Source of the DNA: Chryseobacterium paridis
Lineage (GTDB): Bacteria; Bacteroidota; Bacteroidia; Flavobacteriales; Weeksellaceae
Length of the DNA: 64,000 nucleotides
Assembly: GCF_016595215.1 (NCBI RefSeq)
Contig: NZ_JAENHK010000001.1
Location: 434,001-498,000 of the forward strand
Direction of reading: 5' to 3'
Below the pieces are notes generated by a model, which searched no databases, had not been told where the DNA came from, and saw nothing but the letters and a program-made list of their open reading frames with translations. Every line of letters begins with the position of its first letter. Position 1 is the first letter of the stretch. The position numbers were made by a program, and so were the translations under genes. Below are positions 19,953 through 28,919 of the stretch, piece by piece.

Positions 19953-22913
19953 TTAGAAGTTAGCTTTTAATGATAATCCAATAGAGCGGGTGATTGGTAA
20001 TCCAAAAGAATCTACTCCCACCCCACCAGGTGTATTTCCTGACACCTGTTCAGGATCAAACGGAGCCTTTTTGTAGAAGAAAAACAAATTGGTTCCTACA
20101 AGACTTAGCGTTGCACTTTTCATATATTTTGAATTTACATCAAAAGTATATGAGACTGATGCCTGACGTAAACGTACTGTTGTAGCGCTATACATGTAGG
20201 CTTCATCAATCCCTGTATTATTTTCAATCCCTCCTACTGCTTTATAATATGCTTTTGGATCAGTTTTCCCATTATAGGCTTGCCCTGCATTAGGTGTTCC
20301 CGGTGCATATACTGAATTTGGAATAGATACCCCGCCTGCATCACGAGCATTCGCAGAATTCTGGCTCACACCATATACATCATTTGCTTTTTCAGTAAGG
20401 GATAATACCTGTCCTCCAAATTTCCCATCAACAAGGAAGGAGATACCTAATTTACCAATATTAAAGCTATTATTGAAGCCCAAAATAAATTTAGGATTTG
20501 GGTTTCCTAAGTAGCCAAGACTTCCTGTAGTTGCTAACGGAATACCATCTTTATCTACTAAAATGCGTCCTTGCTCATCTCTTTGATATTTAATTCCATA
20601 AATATCCCCAAATGATCCCCCTAATTTCATTTTTGTATAGTTTCCTCCTCCTGTTAATGAAAACAGTTGATCCTGTGGAATATTCAGACTTGAAGGAAAT
20701 AGCTCAACGATCTTATTCTTGTTCACAGATCCATTTAATGTAGCTGTCCAGTCAAATTTCCCTGTGTTGAACACCTTATATGACAATGAAGATTCAAAAC
20801 CTGTATTCTGTATCTTTCCAGCATTGATGTAGTATGAACCTGTAGGAATACCACCTAAATTGGAAGAGATCAATGTTTCTAACAATTGATTAGTCGCATT
20901 AGAATCATAATAAGTAAAATCAAAATTAAGTCTGTTTCTAAGTAATCTTAATTCTGTACCTGCTTCAAAAGTCTTATTCAACTCAGGCTTTGGAAACAAA
21001 TCTTTATAACGTGGATCAGTAACAAATGAACTCTTAGGATAAACAATTGTCCCGGCATCTACTCCAAAAGAATATCCTTTATTATATTCCAACATAGCGT
21101 TCGAAATGTTCGGTGGAAGTCCTAGTCCAACCGTAGCATAAGAAGCTCTTACTTTCCAGAAATTAATGACTTCTGGAAGTTTAAAGACTGATGATAATAT
21201 AGCATTTGCTCCTATTGATTCGTAATCAAACCCTTTTCTGCCGGTTAAAGCCAAAGTTGAATCCCAATCGTTTCTGAATGTCATATCCAGATACAACATG
21301 TTTTTATATCCAACGGACGCACTGGCAAAAAATGATTGTACCTGTTTTTTTAAATTATAGTAAATATAATGATACCCATCTCCTGGAGCTCTGTTTCCTG
21401 GCCACAAAAGGTTATTTAATGAAAATAAATTGGGTGTTACAAGACTGGCATTATCAATTTGGGTTACTTTATTTCTTGTTGTGTTAATACTTCCTCCTAC
21501 TGTAAAGTCTAAAGAAATATCCTCACTCAATTTTGGACTACCAACCAATAAAACATCTCCATAAGTAGAAGAATTTTCATATGTATTTCTAAGCAATCTG
21601 CCATTAGTGCCATTGACTAGTAATGCTGGATCAGAGTAGGCAGAAATCCCTCTCTGACTATCTGATATGCTCCAACTATAATTTCCGCGTACTCTTGCTG
21701 TCAACCACGGATTGATCTGATAAGATAAAGCAACTGCACTGTATGTATTTTTGTTATTTACTGTAACTTTGTCCCTATTCAATATCCAATATGGATTCTG
21801 TGTAGCCGGATTCCCTTTAAATGATCCGTCTGGCTTTACCTCCCACCAATTTTGTGCTGGAAGTAAACGATTTTTATCAATGTACGAATAATTATCTGGT
21901 CCATACTGATCAAAATCTACCCCTCTTGGTAGCCAGTATAAACCTGTTAAAGGAGAAAAGGAAACTCCTGGAGATTGTCTGTTTACACTGTTCTGTATAG
22001 AACCAATAAAGTTAGCATCTAATGTCAACTTATCATCCAGAAATTTACTGGAGTTTCTGAAAGAGACATTATATTGATCAAAATAAGACAGTGGAACAAC
22101 ACCTTTATTGGTTGTATTTCCAAGAGAGAAATAATTCGTTGACTTTTCATTTCCTGATTGAAAAGAAAGGCTATTGACCCAAGTTGTTCCATTTTGCAAA
22201 AAGTCTTTCAGATAATCTTTAGAAGAACCTTTTGCTCCCCAGCTCTGTACAGAGGCTCCTGGAGCATCACCTGATACAGAAGGATCATAAGAGAGATAGC
22301 TATGTTGCAACTTGGGAAGACTATATGCCTGCTCTACACTAAAGCTGGAAGTGTAACTGATAGAACTTCTACCCGCTCTTCCTTTTTTTGTTGTAATCAA
22401 TATTGCACCATTACCCCCTGCAGAACCATACAATGCCGAAGCTGAAGCTCCCTTAAGAAAATTCATGCTTTCGATATCATCTGGATTGATGGAACTTAAT
22501 ACATCACCTGCATCTGGCATACTTGAGTACTGACTTATTTCAGGTGCTTTTCCTGCATCATTAATAATCGGAATACCATCGATCACATACAACGGTTGGC
22601 TATTGGATACAGATTTATTTCCCCTCATCACTACCCTTACGGAACTCCCTACACCATTGGTTCTATTGATCTGCACATTGGAAACTTTTCCGTTAATGGA
22701 ATTTAAAAGATTGGGAGTCTTTACCGCCGTCAGCTCATCTCCGCCAATTTGCTGGCTTGAATAGGTAAGTGAGCGTGCTTGTTTTTTGATCCCCAAAGAT
22801 GTCACAACAACCTCTTCAATATCGGCTGTTTTAGTTGAATCGGCAGGCTTTTTTACTTGTGCATATCCAAACACAGAAAAAGCTAATAAAACCGGTATAG
22901 CAGTTTTTCTCAT
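19953..22913 (-). CDS. SusC/RagA-like TonB-dependent outer-membrane transporter
   Basis: A 986-residue outer-membrane beta-barrel with signal peptide (FGYAQ), a TonB-box-like IEEVVVTSLG, and a plug domain containing QPLYVIDGIPI and SASALYGSAGGNGAILITTKKG, the RagA/SusC signature. No N-terminal carboxypeptidase-like DUF4480 domain is evident, so it is a short-type SusC. It forms the energised import pore with the SusD-like lipoprotein downstream and is the first gene of the locus. A strong upstream regulatory region is shared with the GH18 lipoprotein gene. Confidence 0.95.
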   Translation of the reverse strand: MRKTAIPVLLAFSVFGYAQVKKPADSTKTADIEEVVVTSLGIKKQARSLTYSSQQIGGDELTAVKTPNLLNSINGKVSNVQINRTNGVGSSVRVVMRGNKSVSNSQPLYVIDGIPIINDAGKAPEISQYSSMPDAGDVLSSINPDDIESMNFLKGASASALYGSAGGNGAILITTKKGRAGRSSISYTSSFSVEQAYSLPKLQHSYLSYDPSVSGDAPGASVQSWGAKGSSKDYLKDFLQNGTTWVNSLSFQSGNEKSTNYFSLGNTTNKGVVPLSYFDQYNVSFRNSSKFLDDKLTLDANFIGSIQNSVNRQSPGVSFSPLTGLYWLPRGVDFDQYGPDNYSYIDKNRLLPAQNWWEVKPDGSFKGNPATQNPYWILNRDKVTVNNKNTYSAVALSYQINPWLTARVRGNYSWSISDSQRGISAYSDPALLVNGTNGRLLRNTYENSSTYGDVLLVGSPKLSEDISLDFTVGGSINTTRNKVTQIDNASLVTPNLFSLNNLLWPGNRAPGDGYHYIYYNLKKQVQSFFASASVGYKNMLYLDMTFRNDWDSTLALTGRKGFDYESIGANAILSSVFKLPEVINFWKVRASYATVGLGLPPNISNAMLEYNKGYSFGVDAGTIVYPKSSFVTDPRYKDLFPKPELNKTFEAGTELRLLRNRLNFDFTYYDSNATNQLLETLISSNLGGIPTGSYYINAGKIQNTGFESSLSYKVFNTGKFDWTATLNGSVNKNKIVELFPSSLNIPQDQLFSLTGGGNYTKMKLGGSFGDIYGIKYQRDEQGRILVDKDGIPLATTGSLGYLGNPNPKFILGFNNSFNIGKLGISFLVDGKFGGQVLSLTEKANDVYGVSQNSANARDAGGVSIPNSVYAPGTPNAGQAYNGKTDPKAYYKAVGGIENNTGIDEAYMYSATTVRLRQASVSYTFDVNSKYMKSATLSLVGTNLFFFYKKAPFDPEQVSGNTPGGVGVDSFGLPITRSIGLSLKANF

Positions 22914-23063
22914 AGGTAGATTAAATAGTGTTTAATTTTAGAATCAAAAGTCTACTTTGAAACTCGTTTTACTTATAAAGCAAATTGACTTTTATTTTGC
23001 TTACCATTTATGTATCATAAATACTAAACATTTAAAGTTTCGTTAAAATTTAATTCATATTGA

Positions 23064-23125
23064 CAAATCTAATTTTTGTGCACAATTAGATATAATACTA
23101 TTTTGTCATAAAACGATATTATTTT
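23064..23125 (-). promoter_or_regulatory. susC promoter with tandem operator
   Basis: On the minus strand a -7 box TAGATTTG lies at 23064-23071. Sixteen bases upstream of it (23088-23104) is the 17-mer AAAATAGTATTATATCT, and a second, 10-of-13 matching half-site (23113-23125) follows 21 bp away. The same box, 17-mer and spacing occur before the GH18 lipoprotein gene. In the rest of the gap between susC and the AraC gene (22914-23344) I see only AT-rich sequence and a weak TCCGGA hairpin near 23291. Confidence 0.7.
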
Positions 23126-23344
23126 TTCTAACGTTTTCTCAACGACCTTTTTTTACGCTGAAATACAGGGTTTTATATCAGTTTTCACAATTCATCATTT
23201 TGCTTATTTTCAATGATTTTTATAAGCAAATAGTGATTTATGTTCAATTTTTCTTATTATTCCTGTCAATTTAAGACGTAAAAAAAGAAAATCCGGACAC
23301 CAAATCCGGACTCTAGAATATAAAACTCTTTTAAAATAAAAATA

Positions 23345-24223
23345 TCATTCTATTTTCTTTACTCCCTTGAATTGTTCTCTGAATTCTGTTGGTGTTGTTT
23401 TTTTGATTGATTTAAAAACTTTATTAAAATTGGCGATGTTATTAAAACCCGCTTCAAAAGCAATTTCAGAAATCGTAAGATTTTTCTCCATCAGCCAGCG
23501 GGCTGCATAGCTGATTCTTATATCATTCAGGTAATTCACAAAAGTTTTCCCCGTTCTTTTTTTGATAAATCTGTTAAATGTCACATTACTCATATTGACC
23601 AATGAGGCCGCTCCTTCCAGTGTTATTTTATTTTCAAAGTTTTTATGGACAAAATCGTGGATAATTTTCATTTTATCACTATCTACAAACGTCTCAAGCT
23701 CAATACTGTAAGAAGATAATAAGGTCTTATTTTCAGCAGTCGCTAATTCATTAAGAATTTTCATGATCTCTATGAAAGACTCAAAACTATTCATCTTCGA
23801 TAAATTAAGAAACGATTCTTTCAGTTTTTCAGCTGTTTCCTTTGAGAACATAATTCCTCTGATAGATTCTTTGATCAGGTTGTTGATGGGTTTTAGAATA
23901 TTTTTCTGCATCATGGACTGATTAAAAAAGTCCTGATTGAATTGAACTACGATCTCATAAGTCTTCTTGTTTTTGCATCTATAGTTAGCCCAGCAATGCG
24001 GAAGATTGGGTCCCACCAACACCAATTCTATATCACCAATCTCTCCTGTATGGTCACCTACCATCCGGCGGTAGCCTTTTCCCTTGTAGATAAAATTGAT
24101 TTCAATTTCAGGATGATAATGATAGGGGAAATCAAAAGATGTTTTTATCCTGTCAAATACAAGAAAACTATCTTCCGGAGATAGCGGAGTTATTTCTCTT
24201 AAAATATTTTCTAAGCTGCTCAT
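23345..24223 (-). CDS. AraC family transcriptional regulator with N-terminal cupin domain
   Basis: A 292-residue regulator. The first 110 residues form a cupin-type sensor (PYHYHPEIEINFIYKGKGYR) and the last 100 a double helix-turn-helix with MSNVTFNRFIKKRTG and the AraC signature ISEIAFEAGFNNIANFNKVFK. It lies immediately upstream of susC and between the two promoters that share a tandem operator, so it is the obvious candidate activator of the glycan locus. The ligand is unknown. Confidence 0.9.
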   Translation of the reverse strand: MSSLENILREITPLSPEDSFLVFDRIKTSFDFPYHYHPEIEINFIYKGKGYRRMVGDHTGEIGDIELVLVGPNLPHCWANYRCKNKKTYEIVVQFNQDFFNQSMMQKNILKPINNLIKESIRGIMFSKETAEKLKESFLNLSKMNSFESFIEIMKILNELATAENKTLLSSYSIELETFVDSDKMKIIHDFVHKNFENKITLEGAASLVNMSNVTFNRFIKKRTGKTFVNYLNDIRISYAARWLMEKNLTISEIAFEAGFNNIANFNKVFKSIKKTTPTEFREQFKGVKKIE

Positions 24224-24391
24224 GTATTTTACAGTAATTAAATCATTGAATTGGAGTCACTATATGAAAATTCAAGGTTGTAATCCTTATACCCAGTTGT
24301 CCTTATAATTAGAATGACTAAAGTACGTTTATTTTTATAAAAGATTAGGATCGGCTTCTTTGATCCAGATTCACTACATCTTTTAGTTCAT

Positions 24392-24431
24392 AAATAAAGC
24401 CGTATCACAAGGTGTAGAAACGGCTTTATTT
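24392..24431. terminator. Hairpin terminator after the GH18 lipoprotein gene
   Basis: The arms AAATAAAGCCGT (24392-24403) and ACGGCTTTATTT (24420-24431) are perfectly complementary around a 16-base loop. It lies downstream of the GH18 gene, between it and the AraC gene promoter. Confidence 0.75.
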
Positions 24432-24449
24432 TAGCAAAAGCTATTATTT

Positions 24450-25442
24450 TTATTTTTTATTTAGTAGCTTTAAGCTTGATATCATTTCCTTATAATATTT
24501 ATAATCTAATTTTTTATCAAAATTAAAACCATAAGCCCCATATCCGCCTGCCTTGTCCTGATATTTTGAAGAGCTGTAATATTCTTTTAACCTCAAAGGT
24601 CCCTGGCTAGTGCTACTGTTGGAATATGAAGATTCAAAATCGGCGGAAATTAGGAATATATTTTTCTTTGGGAAACCAGCCTGCAAGTAGCCATCGATTT
24701 TGCCATCTGTGTCTGCTTCACTTCCCCAATAATCTTGAATATAAATAAGATCAATTTTAGCAAGTGTTTCTTTTGACAGCTTCAATTCCGAGAATCCTGC
24801 ATTGGTATCAATAATCAACAATTTTCCCGACATTGACTTGGGTCCAAAATATTTAGCAAAAGCCTGAACATAGAGGTCCCAATCTCCGTCATTAAAGCCA
24901 ACGTCTGTATACCCCGGCTCAAGGTCCAAATCTACTCCATCAATTCCCCATTTATTTAATGAATCAGAAACTTTTTTAGCGTAGGCATTGTAATCTTCAG
25001 TCGTGTTTTTAAATTTTATGGTTTTCCTTTCATCTTTATAATTCTCAAAAATCTCATTACCAAATTGTGTCTGAACAACAATTGTCCCTCTGGCCTTAAG
25101 GAATTGAACGTCATTAATAATCTCAGTCAGTGTTTTAGCATCTTCTCCTGTAGCTCCCGGAGCCCTGTCACCTCGCTTCAAATTACTTAATCCTAAAAAG
25201 CGATGGAAGAGATTAACAATATCCACCCCTTCCGGAATATCTCTTAAATTATAATAATCAGGTACCATTCCCCCTCTTGTCAATCCATTAAAATACCCTG
25301 TTACCTTAAATTTTTTACCATTAATCACTTCAATCGGAGTGGTTTCGTTTGGGGTTGTTTCGTCATCATTACAAGATATAAAACTGAGATTTATTAGAAT
25401 TAGTAATACACTTAAAAAAGAAATTCTTGTTTGTTTTTTCAT
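24450..25442 (-). CDS. GH18 endo-beta-N-acetylglucosaminidase-like lipoprotein
   Basis: A 330-residue lipoprotein: signal peptide MKKQTRISF onward with lipobox LSFISC (Cys near residue 24), a short Thr/Asn/Glu-rich linker, then a GH18 barrel. DGVDLDLEPGY has the complete DxxDxDxE motif with catalytic Glu near residue 175, so it should be active. Similar GH18 lipoproteins in Bacteroides high-mannose N-glycan loci are surface endoglycosidases or glycan-binding proteins. The ATG before KKQTRIS was chosen over one 60 bases upstream because it starts the signal peptide. It has its own promoter, matched in sequence to that of susC. Confidence 0.85.
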   Translation of the reverse strand: MKKQTRISFLSVLLILINLSFISCNDDETTPNETTPIEVINGKKFKVTGYFNGLTRGGMVPDYYNLRDIPEGVDIVNLFHRFLGLSNLKRGDRAPGATGEDAKTLTEIINDVQFLKARGTIVVQTQFGNEIFENYKDERKTIKFKNTTEDYNAYAKKVSDSLNKWGIDGVDLDLEPGYTDVGFNDGDWDLYVQAFAKYFGPKSMSGKLLIIDTNAGFSELKLSKETLAKIDLIYIQDYWGSEADTDGKIDGYLQAGFPKKNIFLISADFESSYSNSSTSQGPLRLKEYYSSSKYQDKAGGYGAYGFNFDKKLDYKYYKEMISSLKLLNKK

Positions 25443-25559
25443 CTTTACATTTTTTATTTGGTTTTTTAACACATCAATAAATAGAGCTTTAATTTCTTGC
25501 ACATTGCATTCAATACATAAGAAATATTTAAATTATTGTTAAGATTAAATTCATATTAA

Positions 25560-25621
25560 CAAATCTAAATTTTGCAGAGAAACAGATATAATACTATTTT
25601 ATCATTAAATAGTACTATTTT
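25560..25621 (-). promoter_or_regulatory. GH18 lipoprotein promoter with tandem operator (matches susC)
   Basis: On the minus strand a TAGATTTG box (25560-25567) is preceded, after 16 bases, by AAAATAGTATTATATCT (25584-25600). A near-identical 13-mer repeat lies at 25609-25621, 21 bp from the first, which puts both half-sites on one DNA face. The same arrangement is found before susC. Confidence 0.7.
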
Positions 25622-25797
25622 TCACACCCTTTATAAAAATCTATAAAACAAATACTTACACATCTCAACCACATCTTACATAGTTCATTTACCTTTCTTC
25701 TTATTAAAAGCCTATTCATTTTAAATTAAAATTCTATTTCATTGATTTAACATCTTCAAACCAGGCTTTTTTGTACCTTTAGTTTTAAAGTTTATCA

Positions 25798-26670
25798 ATG
25801 CTGCCACAAAGTTTTATTTTTGAAGACCCCTATAAGAAATTTGGATTCAACATTTTCACTCAGGAAAATCTAAATACACTTAAAGAAAATAAATTTCATT
25901 CTGAAATTAAAATCTTCTTTGTTCCTTCAGGATATGAATTGAGCGTGGATTTCAATCATTATAAAACAGAAGTTCCTACTTTATTTTTTCTTACCAATCA
26001 ATATTTAGATGTAAAAAAAGGAGGCATAGATGAGTCTGTTCTTCTGTACTATAACAGGGATTTTTACTGTATTCAGATTCATGATAAAGAAGTAGCCTGT
26101 GATGGACTTCTTTTCCATAATATTTTTGAAATTCCAAAAGTAGAGTTGGATTCAGATGAAGCCACGATCATCAAAAGTTTATTGCACAATATAAAGGATG
26201 AGCTGGAATGGAAACAATCTTCCAATGAAGAAATGATCAGAACTTATCTCAAACAGATCATCATTCATTCGACAAGAAAATGGAAAAAACAAAATCTGGA
26301 AACTGATGTCGTTAATATTCCTAATAACGAACTGGATGTTTTCAGGGATTTTAGCAGAAATCTTGAAATTCATTTCCGAGAAAAACACAATGTTGTGGAT
26401 TATGCTGAAATTCTTCGTATCGCTCCAAAGACACTCACTCATAAATTCAAGCATTTAAATCTTGAATCTCCCAACCAGCTGATCATTAATAGAATTTTAT
26501 TAGAAGCAAAAAGACTTTTATTTTATACTGATAAGCCTGTAAAGGAAATCGCTTACGATCTGGGATATGAAGATCCGGCCTACTTTAATAGATTATTTAC
26601 GAATAAGGTCGGAAGCACTCCTGCAAATTTCAAAAAAAATTATTCTTCGGGAAAAAAGTACAATATTTAG
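25798..26670 (+). CDS. AraC family transcriptional regulator (PobA-like)
   Basis: A 290-residue regulator with an N-terminal ligand-binding region (FVPSGYELSVDFNHY) and a C-terminal AraC DNA-binding domain containing LRIAPKTLTHKFKH and KEIAYDLGYEDPAYFNRLF. It is divergent from the GH18 lipoprotein gene and upstream of the OsmC and esterase genes, which have their own promoter. It may control those genes, as such regulators commonly act on adjacent redox or detoxification genes; that is an inference. Confidence 0.88.
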   Translation: MLPQSFIFEDPYKKFGFNIFTQENLNTLKENKFHSEIKIFFVPSGYELSVDFNHYKTEVPTLFFLTNQYLDVKKGGIDESVLLYYNRDFYCIQIHDKEVACDGLLFHNIFEIPKVELDSDEATIIKSLLHNIKDELEWKQSSNEEMIRTYLKQIIIHSTRKWKKQNLETDVVNIPNNELDVFRDFSRNLEIHFREKHNVVDYAEILRIAPKTLTHKFKHLNLESPNQLIINRILLEAKRLLFYTDKPVKEIAYDLGYEDPAYFNRLFTNKVGSTPANFKKNYSSGKKYNI

Positions 26671-26683
26671 TACTTTTTATCTA

Positions 26684-26714
26684 TTGAAATCGATTCACAT
26701 ACGATATACCTTTG
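26684..26714 (+). promoter_or_regulatory. Bacteroidota-type promoter for the OsmC gene
   Basis: TTG at 26684-26686 and TACCTTTG at 26707-26714 are separated by 20 bases, matching the -33 and -7 elements of the housekeeping Bacteroidota sigma factor. The ATG of the OsmC gene is 46 bases further on. Confidence 0.6.
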
Positions 26715-26759
26715 TCATATCAAAAATCAATTTAAATATTAACTCAATAACAAAACATT

Positions 26760-27176
26760 ATGAAACGTAACGCAACAGCCGTTTGGAACGGTACCATCAA
26801 AGAAGGAAAAGGAAGCTTAACAACACAAAGCACCACATTAAATGAAACTCAGTATTCTTTCAACAGCAGATTTGCTGATGGTGTAGGAACAAATCCTGAG
26901 GAACTTTTAGCAGCTGCTCATGCAGGATGTTTTACCATGAAATTAAGCGCAGAATTATCACAGGCGGGTTTTACTCCTGAAGAACTGAAAACAACTTCTG
27001 TTATTACTCTTGACCCGAGCATTGGGAAAATTACCAAATCAGAACTGACATTAACAGCAAAAGTTCCTGGTCTTTCAGAGGAAGATTTTCAAAAGTATGC
27101 TAAAATAGCAGAAGAAGGATGTCCTGTAAGTGCAGCTTTCAATTTTGAAATTACATTGAATGCGACTTTAGCTTAA
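26760..27176 (+). CDS. OsmC family peroxiredoxin
   Basis: A 138-residue thiol peroxidase of the OsmC family, which reduces organic hydroperoxides. Two conserved cysteines are visible in HAGCFTMKL (near residue 57) and EEGCPVSAAF (near residue 121), and the N-terminal ATAVWNGTIKEGKG is typical. The protein is cytoplasmic. It is followed after 48 bases by the HSL-type esterase and probably cotranscribed with it. Confidence 0.92.
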   Translation: MKRNATAVWNGTIKEGKGSLTTQSTTLNETQYSFNSRFADGVGTNPEELLAAAHAGCFTMKLSAELSQAGFTPEELKTTSVITLDPSIGKITKSELTLTAKVPGLSEEDFQKYAKIAEEGCPVSAAFNFEITLNATLA

Positions 27177-27224
27177 AACAACCTTACTATTATAACCAAT
27201 TAACAACCTAAAAAATCAATTATT

Positions 27225-28205
27225 ATGTCACTACCAATTCAACCAGCAGAAAACGATCCTCAAATTTTAAAAGACATCCGTGCTTTTCTTAAGGATCTTA
27301 ACAGTGGAGGTGGAAAACCAATTGAAGAAATGTCTCCTGAAGATGCAAGACAAGTTCTTGTAGGAGCGCAAGAATCAGTAAGTTTTGATTATTCAGATAT
27401 TGAAGAATCTGAAAGAATGATTACACAAGATGGGCTTACAGTAAATATCCATATTGTAAAACCTAAAGGAGCACAAGATCATCTTCCGGTATTTATGTTT
27501 TTCCATGGTGGCGGATGGGTTTTAGGAGATTTTCCTACTCATAAAAGATTAGTAAGAGACCTAGTTGTAAAAAGTGGTGCGATAGCTGTATTCCCTGACT
27601 ACACTCCATCACCGGATGCTCAGTACCCAACTGCGATCAATCAGGCATATGCCGCCACAAAGTGGGTTGCTGAAAATGGAAAAGAAATCGGTGTTGATGG
27701 TTCAAAACTAGCCGTTGTTGGAAATAGCGTCGGTGGAAATATGGCAGCAGTAGTTGCATTGATGGCAAAAGATAAAAATGGACCCAAGCTTCAATATCAA
27801 ATCTTATTATGGCCGGTTACTGATTCTGACTTTACCAGAGATTCTTATGAAAAATATGGACAGGAAAGATTCTTAACAGCTCCATTAATGAAATGGATGT
27901 GGGATAATTATACTACAGATCTTGAAAAAAGAAAGGAAAAATATGCTTCTCCTATTCAGGCATCACTTGAAGAATTAAAAGGATTACCCCCTGCATTACT
28001 TCATGTTGCTGAAAATGATATCCTTCATGATGAAGGAGTGGCATACGGAAGAAAGCTTGATGAAGCAGGAGTTGCTACAACACTGGCAGTTTACAAAGGA
28101 TTCATCCATGATTATGGACTACTAAACCCTATAGCTCATGTTCCGGCAATTCAGGAATCCATCACTCATGCTGCTTCTACGATAAAAGAAGCTCTGTTTA
28201 AATAA
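27225..28205 (+). CDS. Alpha/beta hydrolase, hormone-sensitive lipase family
   Basis: A 326-residue cytoplasmic esterase. FFHGGGWVLGD carries the HGGG oxyanion motif near residue 92, GNSVGGN the nucleophile Ser near residue 168, and a Glu/Asp pair in VAENDILHDEG and His in FIHDYG complete the triad. HSL-family enzymes hydrolyse short acyl esters. A perfect hairpin terminator follows, so the OsmC-esterase pair forms one unit separate from the TetR operon. Confidence 0.92.
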   Translation: MSLPIQPAENDPQILKDIRAFLKDLNSGGGKPIEEMSPEDARQVLVGAQESVSFDYSDIEESERMITQDGLTVNIHIVKPKGAQDHLPVFMFFHGGGWVLGDFPTHKRLVRDLVVKSGAIAVFPDYTPSPDAQYPTAINQAYAATKWVAENGKEIGVDGSKLAVVGNSVGGNMAAVVALMAKDKNGPKLQYQILLWPVTDSDFTRDSYEKYGQERFLTAPLMKWMWDNYTTDLEKRKEKYASPIQASLEELKGLPPALLHVAENDILHDEGVAYGRKLDEAGVATTLAVYKGFIHDYGLLNPIAHVPAIQESITHAASTIKEALFK

Positions 28206-28212
28206 ATTACAT

Positions 28213-28248
28213 TAAGTCTGGGTGATCAATTACTCAGACTTAGTTTTT
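28213..28248 (+). terminator. Hairpin terminator after the HSL-type esterase
   Basis: The arms TAAGTCTGGGT (28213-28223) and ACTCAGACTTA (28232-28242) pair with one mismatch and are followed by a T run. Confidence 0.7.
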
Positions 28249-28253
28249 AACCT

Positions 28254-28286
28254 AAATATACCATTTGGTATATTTTTGTATATTTG
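28254..28286 (+). promoter_or_regulatory. TetR operator and -7 box of the thiolase operon
   Basis: A perfect inverted repeat has arms AAATATACCA (28254-28263) and TGGTATATTT (28266-28275) around two bases. It is followed by a TATATTTG -7 box at 28279-28286, 18 bases before the tetR ATG. The palindrome covers the region just upstream of the -7 element, where a bound TetR protein would block the polymerase. Confidence 0.8.
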
Positions 28287-28303
28287 CATATAATTTCATA
28301 ATC

Positions 28304-28909
28304 ATGTCAAAAGCAGAAAAGACCAAACAGTTTATCATTGAGACTACTGCTCCCTTATTTAATAAGAAGGGCTATCTCTCAACGACACTTTCGGACATTA
28401 CGGAAGCGACAGGATTAACAAAAGGTAGTATTTACGGTAATTTTGAAAACAAAGATGAAGTGGCACTTGCAGCTTACAAATACAATGCAACATTACTGAC
28501 TAAAAGTATGGCCAGATCTTTGGGAGAAGACTTTCCTTCTGCTACAGATAAATTAAAAGCTTTTGTCAATTTTTACCGCAAAAGCTGGAAAGCTGTTTTT
28601 TTAAATGGAGGATGTCCTTTAATGAATGCCGCCACTGAAGCAGATGATACTTTTCCTATACTTAAAAAACAGGTAACCCTATCTTTTGAAGGCTGGATCA
28701 AAAAAATTTCAACAACAATTATTGAAGGTCAGCAAAATGGAGAACTGAATAAAAAAGCCAATGCTAACGAAATAGCATCTTTATTCATTATGCTGACGGA
28801 AGGTGGAATTTTACTTTCAAAAACGACAGGTGATGAAAGTTTTCTGAACCTTGCTTTGGACAGAATACTGTCAATTATTGATCAGGAACTCAACATTATT
28901 CCATCATAA
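28304..28909 (+). CDS. TetR family transcriptional regulator
   Basis: A 201-residue repressor. The N-terminal DNA-binding domain includes FNKKGYLSTTLSDITEATGLTKGSIYGNFENK, with the recognition helix in GLTKGSIYGNF. The C-terminal ligand domain resembles the TetR_C subgroup that responds to acyl or quaternary compounds. I chose the ATG before SKAEKTK because it gives the family-typical N-terminus and lies just after the -7 box. A palindromic operator precedes the gene, so autoregulation and control of the following thiolase, thioesterase and KAS II genes are likely. Confidence 0.9.
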   Translation: MSKAEKTKQFIIETTAPLFNKKGYLSTTLSDITEATGLTKGSIYGNFENKDEVALAAYKYNATLLTKSMARSLGEDFPSATDKLKAFVNFYRKSWKAVFLNGGCPLMNAATEADDTFPILKKQVTLSFEGWIKKISTTIIEGQQNGELNKKANANEIASLFIMLTEGGILLSKTTGDESFLNLALDRILSIIDQELNIIPS

Positions 28910-28919
28910 ATTTTATCAT

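Noticed and set aside
28851..28919. Longer thiolase overlapping tetR
   Set aside because: The extension overlaps the tetR coding region in another frame and lacks family similarity; the ATG at 28920 gives the normal N-terminus.
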